Origin: an uncultured Micrococcaceae bacterium
GTDB taxonomy: Bacteria; Actinomycetota; Actinomycetes; Actinomycetales; Micrococcaceae
Reading direction: 5' to 3'
Assembly: GCA_947502645.1 (NCBI GenBank)
Contig: CANNAD010000001.1
Location: forward strand, 1,054,001-1,118,000
Length of the DNA: 64,000 bases
The position numbers were made by a program, and so were the translations under genes. Shown here piece by piece: positions 62,012 to 64,000 of this stretch (position 1 is its first letter; each line of letters begins with the position of its first letter). Under the pieces are notes generated by a model. The model saw only the letters and a list, made by a program, of their open reading frames with translations. It made no database searches and was not told the DNA's origin.

Positions 62012-64000
62012 GTGCACATTTTCTTTGCCGCAGCTGTACTCGCGGCCGGTGCCGTTGGACGGGCAACTGATTTTTCCACAGGCGATCTGGGTCTGGTCTG
62101 GCCTGTTTCTGGGGTCAATATTCTGTGGCTCGCTTGGGCTTGGGAACGCAAACAGCAGCGGTACACCGCGCTCGTGGGCATACTCCTCGTTGTCACAGCG
62201 ATAAATGCGTTCACAAGTGTGCCGCCGGAAACGTCGCTCCTATTCGGTCTTGGCAACATGGTCCAGGCGTGGATTGCGTATGCAGCCTTCGGCAAGCTTC
62301 TGCCCGGCCGTACCCAACGGGCAACCGGCGATTTTTTCCTGCTGTCAGTAGCAGCCCTCGTGGGTGTGCTGGTGAGCGCATTCCTGGTGGCCGCCTTTTC
62401 GCTGGCCTCGGGAGACCCGCTCTCGCCCGAGCTCTACATGCAGTGGATCCTCAGCAACTTTGTGAGTATGAGCGCGATCGGCAGCGTGGGGCTCATCGCA
62501 GCCAGCATGTCGTCCGAGGACTTTCGGGACTCGTTCCCGGAGGACATCTGGGAACCGCTTGCGCTCGCGATCTTCACGGCGACTATCTACGCCATCGGTT
62601 TCGGTCAGACCATCTACCTGCCGATTGCCTTTCTGGCACTTCCTGCCTCGATCTGGGCCGGGCTGCGGTTCAGCCCCTTGTGGGCGATGGGGCACGCTCT
62701 CATATGCGGCGGCCTGCAGATTGTCATGACGTTGAACATGCGTGGCCCTTTCGGCTCCATAGAGTCGCCGTCCGCCGCGCACATTGCCCAGCTGTTCCTG
62801 TTCATCTCCTTCGCAGTGACAGCGGTTCTGACCCTCAACCGGGATGAGCAGAGCCGCACGATGTCGGAACTATCGGAGGCGCACCTCCGGGCCGAAACCG
62901 CCTCTCACCTTCGCGATATTGTCATCGCCAAGCTGAGTGCCGGCGTCATAGTCTGCGATGCTCACGGGCGTATCATCATGCAGAACAAGGCTTTTAGCCG
63001 GTGGATGGGCAAGGAAGTCCAGCTGGTCAGGGACATTTCCAAGTCCGTCCAGCTGCTCACGAGCGACGGCGAGAAATACCCCAAGTCACGGATGCCCATC
63101 CGGCGCGCGCTGCATGGAGAAGTCGTTAGCCGGGCAGAGATCAGCGTGGTGAAGCCCGATGGCAGTGTCCACCACTTTTATGTGGACGCTGAACCACTCA
63201 TGCTTCCGGGCGGCCCTGGTGCTGTGATCATTTACCACGACTACACGGACGAGCGGCGGCATCAGCAGGACCTGTCACGTTTTGCCTCAGTGGTTGCCCA
63301 TGACCTGACCAACCCTCTGGCGGTGTTTGACGGATGGCTGGAGATTCTGGAGGACCCGCAACTTTCTGCAGGAGAGCGTAAACGCAGCATCAAGCGGTTG
63401 CGCGGCGCGAGTGTGCGGATGCGAACCCTCATTCGTTCCCTCCTGACCTACAGCCTCGCCAAGGAGGACAAGGTGGTGGCGGCCAAGCTGCAGGTGGATG
63501 ACGTAGCAGCGAACATCATCGGGCTCCACGAGGGGCTGGCTGAAAGCCGCTATTCAGGTACCGATTTCACGGTCGACGCCGACTGCCAGATCATCGCGGG
63601 CCCGGACCTTTTCCAGCAGCTGATGGAGAATCTCATTGGGAATGCGGCCAAGTACGCCCATCCTGACCGGCCATCGGAAGTCATGATTGTTGCGGGACCA
63701 GCGGAGAAGGAGGGCTGGACGCGGATCATGGTCCGGGATAACGGCATCGGGATTCCGGAGGGCGAGTTGGACACGGTTTTCACCGAGTTCCACCGTTCTG
63801 CCAATGGTGTTTCGGTAGCTAGCGGGTCGGGTTTGGGACTATCGATCTGCCGTCGCATCGTGGAGAGCCATGGTGGGAGGATCAAGGTCACCAACCGGGC
63901 AGAGGGCGGGTGCGAGTTCTCCTTCACGATGCCGTCCAGCCCCGAAAGATTGCCCGCTCACGTCCGTTTCCCGCTCGAGGATGCCAAGACCGCGACCCGT
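62012..64000 (+). CDS. Membrane-sensor PAS histidine kinase, cut at window end
   Basis: At least 663 aa. About eight hydrophobic helices (residues 3-260, MASE1-like; STGDLGLVWPVSGVNILWLAWAWE) sense an unknown signal. A PAS domain follows (IVIAKLSAGVIVCDAHGRIIMQNKAFSRWMG, about 300-415), then the H-box with phosphoryl His at nucleotides 63299-63301 (VVAHDLTNPLAVF) and the ATPase domain (N box NLIGNAAKYAHP, G1 VRDNGIGIPEG, G2 GSGLGLSICRRIVESHGG). GTG 62012 is the first standard start, but coding continues in frame upstream to an ATA at 61961. The C-terminus and any partner regulator lie beyond the window. Confidence 0.88.
   Translation, partial: MHIFFAAAVLAAGAVGRATDFSTGDLGLVWPVSGVNILWLAWAWERKQQRYTALVGILLVVTAINAFTSVPPETSLLFGLGNMVQAWIAYAAFGKLLPGRTQRATGDFFLLSVAALVGVLVSAFLVAAFSLASGDPLSPELYMQWILSNFVSMSAIGSVGLIAASMSSEDFRDSFPEDIWEPLALAIFTATIYAIGFGQTIYLPIAFLALPASIWAGLRFSPLWAMGHALICGGLQIVMTLNMRGPFGSIESPSAAHIAQLFLFISFAVTAVLTLNRDEQSRTMSELSEAHLRAETASHLRDIVIAKLSAGVIVCDAHGRIIMQNKAFSRWMGKEVQLVRDISKSVQLLTSDGEKYPKSRMPIRRALHGEVVSRAEISVVKPDGSVHHFYVDAEPLMLPGGPGAVIIYHDYTDERRHQQDLSRFASVVAHDLTNPLAVFDGWLEILEDPQLSAGERKRSIKRLRGASVRMRTLIRSLLTYSLAKEDKVVAAKLQVDDVAANIIGLHEGLAESRYSGTDFTVDADCQIIAGPDLFQQLMENLIGNAAKYAHPDRPSEVMIVAGPAEKEGWTRIMVRDNGIGIPEGELDTVFTEFHRSANGVSVASGSGLGLSICRRIVESHGGRIKVTNRAEGGCEFSFTMPSSPERLPAHVRFPLEDAKTATR

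Overview
The window looks like a chromosomal segment of a moderately high-GC actinobacterium, most likely Micrococcaceae and Arthrobacter-like. The evidence is the gene order (folB-folK-DUF3180-PH-PH-DUF2520-panC-lysS-lsr2-clpC, then mutY, disA, radA), the presence of Lsr2, DisA and ClpC, the many GTG starts, and -10 boxes of the TANNNT type placed directly in front of start codons. Almost all of it is ordinary core chromosome. The only clear accessory scar is next to the tRNA-Phe gene.

Layout. 1-6490: end of a folate operon (folB, folK), membrane proteins with bacterial PH domains, a Rossmann/DUF2520 protein, panC and lysS. 6495-9703: a 49-codon membrane microprotein, the nucleoid protein Lsr2 and the ClpC unfoldase. 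9841-18680: S9 peptidase, N-acetylglutamate synthase-like GNAT, two small stress proteins (MT0933-antitoxin-like and CsbD), then mutY, disA (c-di-AMP synthase) and radA, and a FUSC-type membrane protein. 18714-24559: phosphate uptake, with a PHO-box-like repeat followed by pstS-pstC-pstA-pstB, facing a Pit transporter and its PhoU-like DUF47 partner. 24750-29643: a hypothetical protein, a long structured leader followed by an exported solute-binding/VWA fusion, tRNA-Lys, and a type II NADH dehydrogenase. 29627-36917: a glutaminase fused to STAS and cyclic-nucleotide-binding domains, a small GNAT, an HTH plus integral-membrane gene pair, ptsI and small stress membrane proteins. 36919-47849: DUF445, GDPD, GH15, DoxX-like, a zinc alcohol dehydrogenase, pta-ackA, a thiamine-binding protein and two methyltransferase-fold proteins. 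47850-55705: a structured intergenic region, a large-subunit catalase, a purine permease, CopC, a reduced flavoprotein-like gene, a tandem Usp, a CDF transporter and a zincin. 55867-57206: tRNA-Glu, tRNA-Asp, tRNA-Phe, a decayed tyrosine integrase and one orphan membrane gene. 57327-60149: a lipoprotein and a five-gene alkaline-shock (Asp23/AmaP) envelope operon. 60189-64000: GH13 alpha-glucosidase and a histidine kinase with an N-terminal membrane sensor region, cut by the window end.

Regulatory texture is the most interesting part. About ten genes start 6-8 nt after a TANNNT box with no convincing Shine-Dalgarno sequence, which suggests leaderless mRNAs. For the last gene the same geometry points to an ATA codon. 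A palindromic AGTATGCT-core motif recurs upstream of four stress or small-membrane-protein genes (csbD, a GlsB/YeaQ-type gene, DUF6458 and catalase). Several intergenic regions contain perfect stacked hairpins with no assigned function. No CRISPR array, intact prophage, insertion sequence or rRNA was seen.
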